The notes: generated by a model not told the origin, from the letters alone. Numbered from the stretch's first letter, positions 51,662-60,736 are shown. The stretch: DNA of 64,000 nucleotides from DAIPJH01 sp036770365 (GCA_036770365.1 DAIPJH010000010.1:1-64000); one strand, 5' to 3'. Translations and numbers: made by a program.

Positions 51662-52381
51662 ATGCCTTCAGCGACGATAAAGAAGCTAAAAAATATACTC
51701 ATATGCACAAGCTTGATTGCTATGACCGCATGTGCAAGCGTTGATAAAGAAACAGGTGTGATCAACGAAGATCCTTATGAGGATGCAAACCGCGTTATGT
51801 TTGCTTTCAACAAAACCGTCGATGATTATTTTTTACACCCAATTGCATCTGGATACGTCACCGTTGTACCAAACTATGGTCGTGAGCGTGTCAGCAATGT
51901 CCTCACCAACCTGAAAATGCCAGTCATTTTTGTAAATTCAGTTTTACAAGGCGATGCTCAAAACGCTTTTTCAGCTCTCTGGAGCTTTATCCTCAACTCC
52001 ACACTCGGTGTTGCAGGTATCTTTGATTTTGCGAGCGCAAATACAACATTAAAAGTAAGCCCTGAAGATTTTGGTCAAACTTTAGGGGTATGGGGCGCAG
52101 ATCAAGGTGCTTATATCATTTTACCATTATTAGGCCCTTCTTCTTCACGTGACACCGTTGGATTTGCCGCAGATTGGGTTTCTGATCCGTTTAACTATGC
52201 AAACAATACTTTTGTTTACTCACGAACTGCTCTGGGCGCAGTAGATAAACGTGCAGGTTTATTAAATATTCTTGACGATGTTTATAAAACCTCACTTGAT
52301 CCTTATGCTACCATTCGCAGTGCGTACCTACAGCAACGTCGTGCCGCTGTTAAAAATACGCACGAAGATGTTTCAAGATAA
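51662..52381 (+). CDS. mlaA: Phospholipid-binding lipoprotein MlaA (VacJ)
   Basis: Outer-membrane component that removes phospholipid from the outer leaflet. ATG 51662 (GGAG seven bases ahead) starts a lipoprotein signal ending IAMTAC; the mature part contains DPYEDANRVMFAFNKTVDDYF, IFDFASANTTLKVSPEDFGQTLGVWG and ILPLLGPSSSRDTVG, all family signatures. About 239 residues. mlaC starts 8 bases later; mlaDEF are not in the window. Confidence 0.94.
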   Translation: MPSATIKKLKNILICTSLIAMTACASVDKETGVINEDPYEDANRVMFAFNKTVDDYFLHPIASGYVTVVPNYGRERVSNVLTNLKMPVIFVNSVLQGDAQNAFSALWSFILNSTLGVAGIFDFASANTTLKVSPEDFGQTLGVWGADQGAYIILPLLGPSSSRDTVGFAADWVSDPFNYANNTFVYSRTALGAVDKRAGLLNILDDVYKTSLDPYATIRSAYLQQRRAAVKNTHEDVSR

Positions 52382-52389
52382 GGTTGTCC

Positions 52390-52989
52390 ATGCGTACTTT
52401 TTGTAAATTCTTTCTTATTTGCTTTGTATTAGCGAGCGCACAATTAAGCACGGCTCAAGCCGCCACAGCTAAAGACGTGGAAATTTTTGTCAACACATTG
52501 GGCAATAAAGTCTTAGACTTGCTTAAAGACAAAAAAATATCCGAACCAGAAAAAGAGGCTCAGCTCAAAAACATTTTTCGTGAAAATGTTGATACAGATT
52601 GGATTGGTCAATTTGTGCTTGGAAAATTCTGGCGTGAAGCAAAACCCGAACAACAAAAACGTTACCTTGAACTCTACCGTGATTTTTTAATTGAATCCTA
52701 TACAGGTCGCTTTAAAGAATATACAGGTGAATCCTTCAAAATCACAGGGTCTCGTGATGAGGGTAATAATAAATTCTTGCTCAATACCGAAATCGTTCGC
52801 CCCAATAATCCAAGCGTCATCGTAGATTATAAAGTTAAAACCAATAATGGCTCCGGCTTTAAAGTTTACGACATTGTCGTCGAAGGTGTCAGCCTCATTA
52901 CTACACAACGTTCTGAGTTTACTTCAGTCGTTTCAAAAAATGGCTTAGATGCACTCATTAACGCACTTGAAAAACGACTTAAAAAATAA
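52390..52989 (+). CDS. mlaC: Phospholipid transport periplasmic protein MlaC
   Basis: Periplasmic carrier between MlaA and the inner-membrane MlaFEDB. Signal peptide (MRTFCKFFLICFVLASA, cleaved near TAQAAT), then the MlaC/Ttg2D core with FWREAKPEQQKRYLELYRDF and the C-terminal KVYDIVVEGVSLITTQRSEF. About 199 residues from ATG 52390; an in-frame TTG at 52384 is an alternative. Terminator follows. Confidence 0.93.
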   Translation: MRTFCKFFLICFVLASAQLSTAQAATAKDVEIFVNTLGNKVLDLLKDKKISEPEKEAQLKNIFRENVDTDWIGQFVLGKFWREAKPEQQKRYLELYRDFLIESYTGRFKEYTGESFKITGSRDEGNNKFLLNTEIVRPNNPSVIVDYKVKTNNGSGFKVYDIVVEGVSLITTQRSEFTSVVSKNGLDALINALEKRLKK

Positions 52990-53010
52990 TCCAATTTTTC
53001 CAATACAAAA

Positions 53011-53040
53011 AAAGGCGGTTATCCCTAACCGCCTTTTTTT
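53011..53040. terminator. Bidirectional terminator between mlaC and ettA
   Basis: AAAGGCGGTTA (53011-53021) pairs perfectly with TAACCGCCTTT (53026-53036) around a four-base loop, with an A-run before and T-run after. It ends both the mlaC (plus) and ettA (minus) transcripts. Confidence 0.92.
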
Positions 53041-53045
53041 ATTAC

Positions 53046-54725
53046 CTATCTCGTCACAGGCTTATACTTAATCCGCTTAGGACTTAGCGTAACATTACCA
53101 AGACGACGTTTACGATCTTCTTCATAATCTTGATAATTCCCCTCAAACCACTCCACATGCGAATCCCCTTCATAGGCAAGGATGTGAGTGGCGATACGAT
53201 CTAAGAACCAACGATCATGCGAGATCACCACTGCACAACCAGCAAAATCAAGTAACGCTTCTTCTAGCGCGCGCAGCGTATCAGTATCCAAATCATTGGT
53301 CGGCTCATCAAGCAACAACACATTCACACCTGATTTAAGCATCTTCGCCAAATGCACACGGTTACGTTCCCCACCAGAGAGATTACCAACCTTTTTCTGC
53401 TGATCTGATCCTTTGAAGTTAAAGGCAGCGCAATAGGCACGGCTCTTCATCGAGGTTTTACCAAGCATCAATTCTTCATTGCCGCCTGAGATTTCTTCCC
53501 AGACTGTGCGGTCACCATCAAGTGCATCGCGCGACTGATCAATATAGCCAAGCACCGCCGTCTCACCGACTTTAAGCGTACCTTTATCTGGCGTTTCTTG
53601 TCCTGTTAACATTTTGAATAAAGTGGTCTTACCCGCACCATTCGGCCCGACAATCCCAACAATTCCACCGGCAGGCAGACGAAACGATAAATCATCAATC
53701 AAGAGTCTATCACCAAACGCTTTAGAAAGATGATCTGCTTCTATTACCACATCACCCAGACGCGGTCCAGAAGGAATGATAATTTGCGCCTGACCTGTAC
53801 GTTTTTCTTGGCTCTTTTGTAGTAATTCATCATAGGCTTTAAGACGCGCTTTACTTTTTGCTTGGCGAGCTTTTGGTGATGAACGCACCCACTCCAACTC
53901 TTCTTCAAGCTGCTTTTGGCGCGAATTTTCTTCACGATCTTCTTGCTCTAAACGCTTAGATTTTTGCTCCAGCCACTTGGTATAATTCCCTTCATAAGGA
54001 ATCCCTTCGCCACGGTCTAATTCCAAAATCCAGCCTGTCACATTATCCAAGAAATAACGGTCATGGGTCACAATCACCACTGTACCAGGATAAGTCTCCA
54101 AGAAATGCTCTAACCACGCCACAGATTCCGCATCCAAATGGTTGGTCGGCTCATCGAGCAGCAACATATCTGGGCGTTCAAGTAGCAATTTTGCAAGTGC
54201 CACGCGGCGGCGTTCTCCGCCTGAAATCTTCGTCACATCCGCATCACCCGGAGGGCAACGCAGCGCATCCATCGCAATCTCAATCTCGCGCTCTAAATCC
54301 CACGCATTCACTGCATCAATCTTTTCTTGAAGCTCACCCTGTTCTTCAATCAGCTTCATCATTTCATCGTCATCGGTCACTTCACCGAGCTTATTGCTAA
54401 TCTCATTAAACGCATCGAGTAGGTCTTTTTTATCCTTCAGACCCAGCATCACGTTATCAAACACATTCAGCGTCGGGTCGAGTTTTGGCTCTTGCTCTAG
54501 ATAACCAATCCGCACCCCTTCCGCAGCCCATGCTTCGCCGTTAAACTCCGTATCCAGCCCTGCCATAATCTTCAGCAACGTCGATTTACCTGAGCCGTTA
54601 TGCCCCAGCACCCCAATCTTCGCACCAGGGAAAAACGACAACCAGATATTCTTCAGAACCTGCTTACCACCCGGATAAGACTTATTCAGTTCTTTCATCA
54701 CATACACATACTGATACGCCGCCAT
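53046..54725 (-). CDS. ettA: Energy-dependent translational throttle protein EttA (ABC-F)
   Basis: Ribosome-binding ABC-F ATPase that gates early elongation according to ATP/ADP ratio. Two ATPase domains: GHNGSGKST/ISGGERRR/LLDEPTNHLD and GPNGAGKTT/LSGGERNR/LLDEPTNDLD, separated by a charged coiled linker (KSKRLEQEDREENSRQKQL). About 559 residues, matching the EttA length rather than Uup. ATG 54725 follows GAGGAAAATAAT. No transmembrane domain. Confidence 0.95.
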   Translation of the reverse strand: MAAYQYVYVMKELNKSYPGGKQVLKNIWLSFFPGAKIGVLGHNGSGKSTLLKIMAGLDTEFNGEAWAAEGVRIGYLEQEPKLDPTLNVFDNVMLGLKDKKDLLDAFNEISNKLGEVTDDDEMMKLIEEQGELQEKIDAVNAWDLEREIEIAMDALRCPPGDADVTKISGGERRRVALAKLLLERPDMLLLDEPTNHLDAESVAWLEHFLETYPGTVVIVTHDRYFLDNVTGWILELDRGEGIPYEGNYTKWLEQKSKRLEQEDREENSRQKQLEEELEWVRSSPKARQAKSKARLKAYDELLQKSQEKRTGQAQIIIPSGPRLGDVVIEADHLSKAFGDRLLIDDLSFRLPAGGIVGIVGPNGAGKTTLFKMLTGQETPDKGTLKVGETAVLGYIDQSRDALDGDRTVWEEISGGNEELMLGKTSMKSRAYCAAFNFKGSDQQKKVGNLSGGERNRVHLAKMLKSGVNVLLLDEPTNDLDTDTLRALEEALLDFAGCAVVISHDRWFLDRIATHILAYEGDSHVEWFEGNYQDYEEDRKRRLGNVTLSPKRIKYKPVTR

Positions 54726-54784
54726 ATTATTTTCCTCATAACTCAATTTGTATGGGGATGTTGTGGCGACTCATAGCGGATTTG

Positions 54785-55237
54785 TCAACGCCTTGCTTCA
54801 AAGAAGTTTTTCAACACCGCCGCACATTCAGCTTCCATGATACCACCATACACTTCGGGCTGGTGATGGGTGGTGGTTTGGCGGAAGATGGTTGCGCCAT
54901 GTTCAACACCGCCGCTTTTTGGATCATACGCCCCAAAATAGACCCGCTTCAACCGTGCATAGGCAATCGCAGTCGCGCACATCGCACAGGGCTCCAGTGT
55001 CACATAGAGTGAACAAGCTTCAAGAAATTTGCTTCCTAACGTTGCGGTAGCTTCGCGGATAACCAGCATCTCTGCATGGGCGGTGACATCCCCCCCCGCT
55101 TCGACTAAATTATGCGAACGTGCAACGACTTCACCTGCTGCATCCACAATCACCGCACCCACAGGAACTTCGCCGCAGACCGCCGCTTTATGCGCGAGCT
55201 GCAATGCTTCCTTCATGAAAACAAGGGAAGAACTCAC
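54785..55237 (-). CDS. tadA: tRNA-specific adenosine deaminase TadA
   Basis: Converts A34 to inosine in tRNA-Arg(ACG). The zinc/catalytic HAE (residues 54-56, TAHAEMLVI) and PCAMC (83-87, EPCAMCATAI) motifs are intact, and the C-terminal FFEARR is typical. 150 residues. The start is GTG 55237, overlapping the sspB stop (GTGA); ATG 55216 is an alternative. Coupled to sspB upstream. Confidence 0.94.
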   Translation of the reverse strand: MSSSLVFMKEALQLAHKAAVCGEVPVGAVIVDAAGEVVARSHNLVEAGGDVTAHAEMLVIREATATLGSKFLEACSLYVTLEPCAMCATAIAYARLKRVYFGAYDPKSGGVEHGATIFRQTTTHHQPEVYGGIMEAECAAVLKNFFEARR

Positions 55238-55746
55238 TTTTTACGAAACGCATCAAGCGAAATGATTTCCGCCGCGCCTTCTTCTTTTTCCACCGCTGGC
55301 GTTACACCTGATTGCTTTGAAGAGTCTTCAGGAAAATCAAACGATGCTTCTGCTTCTGACGCTGCCGCAGGCTGCGCTTTATGGTGGAACTGCAAGCCAA
55401 ATTTAATGCTTGGATCTGCAAATGCTGTCATTGCGGCGTAAGGAATCACCAATTTTTCAGGAATATTATTAAAACTAAGTGATACAGAAAATACTTTTTC
55501 ACCCACATCTAAATCCCAAAATTGATGTTGCAGCACAATCGTCATCTCTTCAGGAAAACGATTATGAATTTGCGGCGATACGCGTACACCCGGAAAATTA
55601 GTGTTAAAAGAAATATAGAAATGATGATCTTTCGGCAACCCATGCGCCAACACCTGACGAAGCGCAGTACGCACCACACCACGCATTGCATCGTCAATCA
55701 TTGCTGGAAAATCTATGGTATCTTGCACTTTCGGAACTCCAGTCAT
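55234..55746 (-). CDS. sspB: ClpXP adaptor SspB (alphaproteobacterial type)
   Basis: Delivers ssrA-tagged proteins to ClpXP. The core has FPGVRVSPQIHNRFPEEMTI, VLQHQFWDLDV, VFSVSLSFNNIPEKLVIPYA and DPSIKFGLQFHH, as in the alphaproteobacterial SspB family. An acidic/Ala-rich flexible linker ends in IISLDAFRKK, the ClpX-binding tail. About 170 residues from ATG 55746 (AAAAGGATAAAAAG ahead). It lies downstream of ssrA in the same direction and upstream of tadA. Confidence 0.95.
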   Translation of the reverse strand: MTGVPKVQDTIDFPAMIDDAMRGVVRTALRQVLAHGLPKDHHFYISFNTNFPGVRVSPQIHNRFPEEMTIVLQHQFWDLDVGEKVFSVSLSFNNIPEKLVIPYAAMTAFADPSIKFGLQFHHKAQPAAASEAEASFDFPEDSSKQSGVTPAVEKEEGAAEIISLDAFRKK

Positions 55747-55875
55747 TCTTTTTATCCTTTTACAACATCTCAGTAATCGCTTGCGACTGCAAGCGCGGCG
55801 ATTATCCACCGTGAACCTGCGTGGCGTTTGAGCGCGTTATCTTTTCTAGATAAAAAGATAACAATATAATTATAA

Positions 55876-56197
55876 GTAGGGGGATTCTGTTGCCCGGCTC
55901 CCCCCGAGCCGCGTAACAACTAGCACTCATGCACCGCCCAATTAGGCAGCAACACGAACGTCAGCGACAAAATTGTCGTTAGCTGCTACGAGTGAAACGT
56001 TATCGTTTGCACTTAAAATGTTGACCCTTCACGGCGGAATCATGCCGAGTAAAAATAACCCCTTTACTACGCTTGTCTATCCTAACTCATCCCCATAATG
56101 CACCCTAAGAAGAGTTAATTTGGTGGAGATGCTGGGCTCTGCCCCCAGGTCCAATTCGCTTATTCTGAGAAATCATTTATCACCATAGTCATTGCTG
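55876..56197 (-). ncRNA. ssrA: Circularly permuted two-piece tmRNA (ssrA)
   Basis: The minus strand encodes, in order, the acceptor piece ending in CATCTCC plus ACCA (56131-56121), a 26-base intervening segment (56095-56120), and the coding piece starting GGGGATG (56094-56088). GGGGATG pairs with CATCTCC over seven bases (one G-U), rebuilding the acceptor stem; a T-arm-like CTGGG-GGCAGAG-CCCAG precedes it. The tag frame (55986-55942) reads AANDNFVADVRVAA then TAA; the first Ala or the second is the resume codon. The AANDNF start is characteristic of alphaproteobacteria. The 5' and 3' ends (about 56197 and 55876) are approximate. sspB follows on the same strand. Confidence 0.93.
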
Positions 56198-56205
56198 ACG
56201 GAAGC

Positions 56206-56234
56206 ATTATAGCGCAGTTTTATATTTTTGTGAA
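56206..56234 (-). promoter_or_regulatory. Strong sigma-70 promoter of ssrA
   Basis: On the minus strand TTCACA (56234-56229) and the perfect TATAAT (56211-56206) are separated by 17 bases, predicting transcription from about 56199. This fits an abundant stable RNA and sets the 5' end of the acceptor piece. Confidence 0.85.
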
Positions 56235-56292
56235 GGGGTGCTTGATATTATTCTTTTCAACAGCTAAAACTTAAAAAAATAGGAGAAGCACA

Positions 56293-57222
56293 ATGCCATT
56301 GACCACAGAGCAACTCGCAGAAGTTGAAGAAACCCGCACCCAATCTTTTACCACCTTGCGTGAGACATCTCCTGAGCTAGAAGCGATTTTATACCGCCCG
56401 ATTCCTATCCTAGATCACGGCTTCGTGCGCGTGATTGACTATATGGGTACAGACAACGCCATCGTACAGGCTGCGCGCGTATCGTATGGCAAAGGCACGA
56501 AAAAAAGCCGCGAAGATGCAGGATTGATTCGTTATCTCTTGCGCCACCGCCACACCACACCGTTTGAAATGTGCGAAATCAAATTCCACATTAAACTACC
56601 AATTTTCGTTGCTCGCCAGTGGATTCGCCACCGAACCGCCAATGTGAATGAATATTCTGGGCGTTATTCCATCATGGACAAAGAATTTTATGTGCCGCAA
56701 ATGGAGCATTTGGCGGCACAATCCGTCAGCAACCGTCAAGGTCGCGGCGATGTGCTAGAGGGCGAAGAAGCCATCCGCGCACTTGCAATTCTGAAAGAAG
56801 ATGCCGCAACCGCCTATGCCCATTATGAGGAACTCCTTAATTCCACCGAAGACGGCATGATTAAAGACCCCAACAAACAAGGTCTAGCGCGTGAGCTTGC
56901 ACGCATGAATCTGCCTGTCAATTTCTATACCCAATGGTATTGGAAAATTGACCTACATAACCTTATGCACTTCCTTGCGCTACGCGCAGACGACCATGCG
57001 CAATATGAAATCCGTGTCTATGCACAGGCAATGCTGGACGTACTACAAAAATGGGTGCCAACCACCTACGAAGCCTTCATGGATTACCGCATGGGCGCAG
57101 CCGAAGTCTCTGCAGGCGGGCTTGACATCATCCGCCGCCGCCTTCGCGGAGAAGATGTCACCCAAGAATCTAGCGGACTCAGCAAACGCGAATGGGATGA
57201 GCTGATGGAGATGTTGGGGTAA
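56293..57222 (+). CDS. thyX: Flavin-dependent thymidylate synthase ThyX
   Basis: Makes dTMP from dUMP with methylene-THF, NADPH and FAD. The RHR motif is in LPIFVARQWIRHRTANVNEYSGRYS (RHRTxxxNExSxRY), with LLRHRHTTPFEMCEIKFHIK ahead and FLALRADDHAQYEIRVYAQ later. About 309 residues. AATAGGAGAAGCACA precedes the ATG. The flavin enzyme would make a separate DHFR supply less necessary; thyA is not in the window. It diverges from ssrA. Confidence 0.96.
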   Translation: MPLTTEQLAEVEETRTQSFTTLRETSPELEAILYRPIPILDHGFVRVIDYMGTDNAIVQAARVSYGKGTKKSREDAGLIRYLLRHRHTTPFEMCEIKFHIKLPIFVARQWIRHRTANVNEYSGRYSIMDKEFYVPQMEHLAAQSVSNRQGRGDVLEGEEAIRALAILKEDAATAYAHYEELLNSTEDGMIKDPNKQGLARELARMNLPVNFYTQWYWKIDLHNLMHFLALRADDHAQYEIRVYAQAMLDVLQKWVPTTYEAFMDYRMGAAEVSAGGLDIIRRRLRGEDVTQESSGLSKREWDELMEMLG

Positions 57223-57298
57223 TACCCCTACAAACCACTTGGTTATTTTGCAAAAATGTGTATGTTTCGCGCAGTTAGAAGCGAGGCATCATCCTTTC

Positions 57299-57435
57299 CA
57301 CTTGTCATACCGACACGCGAATCGCAGGAAGCGATGAAGCGACGGTATCCAGAAATAGTAAAATGTCAGAAGACATTTTACGTCATCCTGAGTGCAACAA
57401 AGGATCTGGATTGCTTCGTTCCTCGCAATGACGTG
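57299..57435. repeat. Composite of interspersed palindromic repeats between thyX and the U32 gene
   Basis: Three pieces are adjacent: a degenerate CTTGTCATACC...CGGTATCCAG unit (about 57300-57353), a perfect 10-base hairpin GTAAAATGTC/GACATTTTAC (57358-57381), and CGTCATCCTGAGTGCAACAAA leading into 57406-57435, the inverse of the copy at 23001-23030 (28 of 30 identical). It fills most of the 236-base gap. Confidence 0.7.
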
Positions 57436-57458
57436 CAGCTTAGAAACGAGAAATAGTC

Positions 57459-59126
57459 ATGGTCGCCACAATCAACACTCGCGGAAAAACTGAACTCTTG
57501 ATGCCTGCGGGTAATCTGCATAAGCTGAAAACAGCGGTGCTGTACGGCGCAGATGCGGTGTATTTAGGTACGCCTGATATGTCTCTGCGCACCAAATCCG
57601 AGTTTTCGCTGGAGGATGTATTAGAAGGCGTGCGCTTTGCCCATGAACATGGCGTGCGCGTGTATCTCACGCTCAATTTATTTTCGCATAATAAAGACAT
57701 TCCAAAACTAGAAAGCTATATTGATACCGTGCGCATCGTCAAGCCTGACGGCTTAATTATCGCCGATCCTGGTGTGTTCCAGTATGTCAAGGAACGTGCG
57801 CCTGAATTAGAACTCCACATCTCAACACAAGCCAATATCTGCTCATGGTTATCGGTCAAATTCTGGCAAGATATGGGCGCGAAATTGGTGGTGCTGGCGC
57901 GTGAAGTATCGTTTGAAGAGATGAGCGAGATCCGTGAGAAGTGTCCTGATATTAAATTAGAGAGCTTCGTGCATGGTAGTATGTGCATGACCTATTCAGG
58001 ACGTTGTTTGCTCTCAAACTTCATGGTAGAACGCGGTGCAAATCAAGGAAGTTGCGCGAATTCATGCCGCTGGAAGTATAATCTGCACATCAAACTCAAA
58101 GATGGCACGGTGCAGGATTTAGAGATCAATGAAGATAATATGGGCCTGTTTGAGTTCTTGCTAGAAGAAGAACATCGCCCTGGTGAGTTGATGGCGATAG
58201 AGGAAGATATTCGCGGAGCGTATATTCTCAATTCGCGTGATTTATGCTTGATGCCAAAACTCGATGAATACCTCAAAATCGGTGTCGATTCGCTCAAAGT
58301 AGAAGGACGTGGCAAAAGCCCGTATTATGTAGCAGTAGCGGCGCGGTCATATCGCCAAGCCATTGATGATTGGTACACTGACCCCGACAGCTGGAAGCCA
58401 GATACGTATATGGAAGAGCTCGATACCATTCAAAATCGTGGCTACACCCTCGCCTTCCATGACGGTCGCCTCAGCAATCTTGGACACAGCTATGAAGATG
58501 GAACATTCTTAGCAGGGTGGGAATTTGCTGGGTTTATATCAGAAGTCACCGAAGATGCCTTCATCATCGATGTAAAGAATCGCTTGATTGCAGGAGACGT
58601 ATTAGAGTTTTTACCTCCACGAGAACAAGGTGGGATTTACCTTCGGGCCTATGAATATACTGATGCGAAAACAGGTAAAATTTCTACCGAACTCCACGCC
58701 GGACAACGTCCTTTCATCCGCGTACCATTCACCGCTTTTGACCATGAAGATCCAGCATCACTAGCAAAACGCATGCCACCCTATACCGTCATTCGCAAAG
58801 AACGTGCGCTAACCCAAGAACAATGGAATCGCATCAAACTTGATAATAAAGTGCAGCAAATAGAAGCTAAAGGAAAGCCACTTGAAGATTATTTTGATAA
58901 ACGCGATGAACTAAAGGCGCAGCTGCCTGTTACAGTCGAAGACGCCGTCAAGCGCATCCCTAAACTCCCACGCATGGGTACAGAAGGCTGCTGCGCACGC
59001 GGCTGCAACGGATGTTTAGTATTTTGGAACGATCCACAATACGCAAAGGCCCGCGAACTACTCGCGAAGAAAAAAGGCGGATTGTTGTTAGGTAAAGAAG
59101 AAGCGCGTAAAATCAAAGCTAGCTAA
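57459..59126 (+). CDS. U32 family peptidase-like/tRNA or rRNA hydroxylation protein with extra Cys cluster
   Basis: About 555 residues. The N-terminal U32 barrel (ELLMPAGNLHKLKTAVLYGADAVYLG) and the Fe-S Cys set in FVHGSMCMTYSGRCLLSNFM, then NQGSCANSCRWKYNL, match the YegQ/TrhP-type members that act in prephenate-dependent RNA hydroxylation rather than proteolysis. The C-terminus has TEGCCARGCNGCLVFWNDP, a CCxxxCxxC cluster not typical of YegQ, suggesting a second metal site. It starts 24 bases after the repeat composite. Confidence 0.8.
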   Translation: MVATINTRGKTELLMPAGNLHKLKTAVLYGADAVYLGTPDMSLRTKSEFSLEDVLEGVRFAHEHGVRVYLTLNLFSHNKDIPKLESYIDTVRIVKPDGLIIADPGVFQYVKERAPELELHISTQANICSWLSVKFWQDMGAKLVVLAREVSFEEMSEIREKCPDIKLESFVHGSMCMTYSGRCLLSNFMVERGANQGSCANSCRWKYNLHIKLKDGTVQDLEINEDNMGLFEFLLEEEHRPGELMAIEEDIRGAYILNSRDLCLMPKLDEYLKIGVDSLKVEGRGKSPYYVAVAARSYRQAIDDWYTDPDSWKPDTYMEELDTIQNRGYTLAFHDGRLSNLGHSYEDGTFLAGWEFAGFISEVTEDAFIIDVKNRLIAGDVLEFLPPREQGGIYLRAYEYTDAKTGKISTELHAGQRPFIRVPFTAFDHEDPASLAKRMPPYTVIRKERALTQEQWNRIKLDNKVQQIEAKGKPLEDYFDKRDELKAQLPVTVEDAVKRIPKLPRMGTEGCCARGCNGCLVFWNDPQYAKARELLAKKKGGLLLGKEEARKIKAS

Positions 59127-59127
59127 A

Positions 59128-59793
59128 TTATTTTTCCTTACGGTCAATTCGAATCACTATACGACGATTAAGTGCTTGATTCTCAGGAATAGGATTACCA
59201 AGTTCATCACGGTTTGGTACTTTTGGTACAGTATCAGCGAAACCCTCTGCAAGAAGCTTTTCTTTTTCCTGACCCTGATCTAAAAAGAACCGTACCAATG
59301 TGGTTGCACGTAACGCCGACAATTCCCAATTCGATGGGAATTGCGGGGTCTTAATGGGGCTATCATCAGTATGCCCCTCAATCTTCACAATATAATCACG
59401 GTAATCAAATGCATTGAGTGCTGCGGCAATTTCTTCTAAAATAGGTCTCGCCCAATCTTGGAATTCCGCCGACCCAGGTTTATAAAAAGATGAGCTTGAA
59501 AGCTCCAACATAATACCTTCATCTGTTTCTATAACGGAAATCACCTGCTCCAAATTATTATTTTCAACAACCTTCTGCATCCCGACCATCAAATCATTAA
59601 ATGGTGTTTTGATTTCTTCATCAGACACGGCGGAACTAAATTTTTTGCTGAGTTTTTCCATCTCAGACTGCTTTGGTTGCGACACTGAAAGTAAAATCAA
59701 AAAGAAGCATAACAGTAATGTGATCATGTCCGCATACGACATCAACCAGTTTTCCTCAGCTTCTTCATGATGTTTTGGCTTTGGCAATGACAT
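59128..59793 (-). CDS. motB: Flagellar motor protein MotB (stator peptidoglycan anchor)
   Basis: 221 residues. One membrane helix with the ion-binding Asp22 in WLMSYADMITLLLCFFLILLS, then a periplasmic plug region and a C-terminal OmpA domain (IVKIEGHTDDSPIKTPQFPSNWELSALRATTLV). It is compact compared with E. coli MotB (308 residues). Starts 8 bases after the motA stop, so motA-motB is an operon. Whether the coupling ion is H+ or Na+ is not evident. Confidence 0.92.
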   Translation of the reverse strand: MSLPKPKHHEEAEENWLMSYADMITLLLCFFLILLSVSQPKQSEMEKLSKKFSSAVSDEEIKTPFNDLMVGMQKVVENNNLEQVISVIETDEGIMLELSSSSFYKPGSAEFQDWARPILEEIAAALNAFDYRDYIVKIEGHTDDSPIKTPQFPSNWELSALRATTLVRFFLDQGQEKEKLLAEGFADTVPKVPNRDELGNPIPENQALNRRIVIRIDRKEK

Positions 59794-59801
59794 ATATGTA
59801 C

Positions 59802-60599
59802 TTATCTTTTGAGGTTTTTATCAATGCTGAAATGAATATCTGGATCAAGATAACTATTGAGACGATCTTGCATATAGCGCGGACCTTTTTTCTCAGCGAG
59901 CATAATTAACCCTTCCGCTACCATGTAATTTCTGAAACGCTCTATTTCTTCCTTTTGTTGCAACATACTCGCCGCAGGAATACACACCAAACGCGCCATC
60001 AAAATCCCATACAAGGTTGCAACAAGAGCCAACGCCATCCCCTGCCCAATACTCGATGTATCTGAGCTAAAATTTTGTAACATCACAATCATTCCAACCA
60101 ACGTCCCAATCATCCCAAACGCAGGACCATTTCCTGCCATACTTTTCAAAATATTCACTGGGACAACGCGACGCTCAAATTCTGATTCTATCACGGTATG
60201 CATCATTCCCCGCAAATCAGGTACGGGATATGCTGTTGTTACTAACGTCAAACAATAATTGATAATAGGATCATCTCGTGGCACAGACTTAAGCTCATTT
60301 TCTAGCGCAGGAAGTCCTTTTTGCTGCACAATATATGACCATTTGATAAGACGCATAATTTCAGTACTAAGACCCTCACGCGTCGATTTTGGCTTCTTAA
60401 ACATCCAAATAATAGACTTCAATGCCGTATTCACATAACGCGCCTGATAACTCATGTAAGAACTGGCAACAGACCCTCCGATTACAATCATAAACGCATG
60501 CATTTCAAGAAAGGCCGAAGGATTATTTGTTGCCATCAGAATCGACCCAAGGAACAATCCAAAGCCAAAAATAAAACCAAGTAGCGAAGACAGTGACAT
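59802..60599 (-). CDS. motA: Flagellar motor stator protein MotA/PomA
   Basis: 265 residues with four membrane helices. The helix 3-4 block MAGNGPAFGMIGTLVGMIVML and GMALALVATLYGILMARLVCIPAAS holds the channel residues, and the cytoplasmic loop has FERRVVPVNIL with conserved charges. The sequence is of PomA-like type. The start ATG 60599 lacks a clear Shine-Dalgarno. No flagellar structural genes are in the window. Confidence 0.93.
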   Translation of the reverse strand: MSLSSLLGFIFGFGLFLGSILMATNNPSAFLEMHAFMIVIGGSVASSYMSYQARYVNTALKSIIWMFKKPKSTREGLSTEIMRLIKWSYIVQQKGLPALENELKSVPRDDPIINYCLTLVTTAYPVPDLRGMMHTVIESEFERRVVPVNILKSMAGNGPAFGMIGTLVGMIVMLQNFSSDTSSIGQGMALALVATLYGILMARLVCIPAASMLQQKEEIERFRNYMVAEGLIMLAEKKGPRYMQDRLNSYLDPDIHFSIDKNLKR

Positions 60600-60736
60600 A
60601 TGCGTTTTACTCTGTTACAAAAACGTTGTTTAGACTCCATAACATTGCATTATTTTTAACAACTTACCACTAGTTCTCTACGCGTACTCATAACACAACC
60701 TTCTTTATTCAACCTTTATTGTGATATTGCTGCATC

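Noticed and set aside
53744..54400. Short frames on both strands inside ettA
   Set aside because: Ser/Arg-rich shadows of a conserved ABC-F gene with no translation signals.
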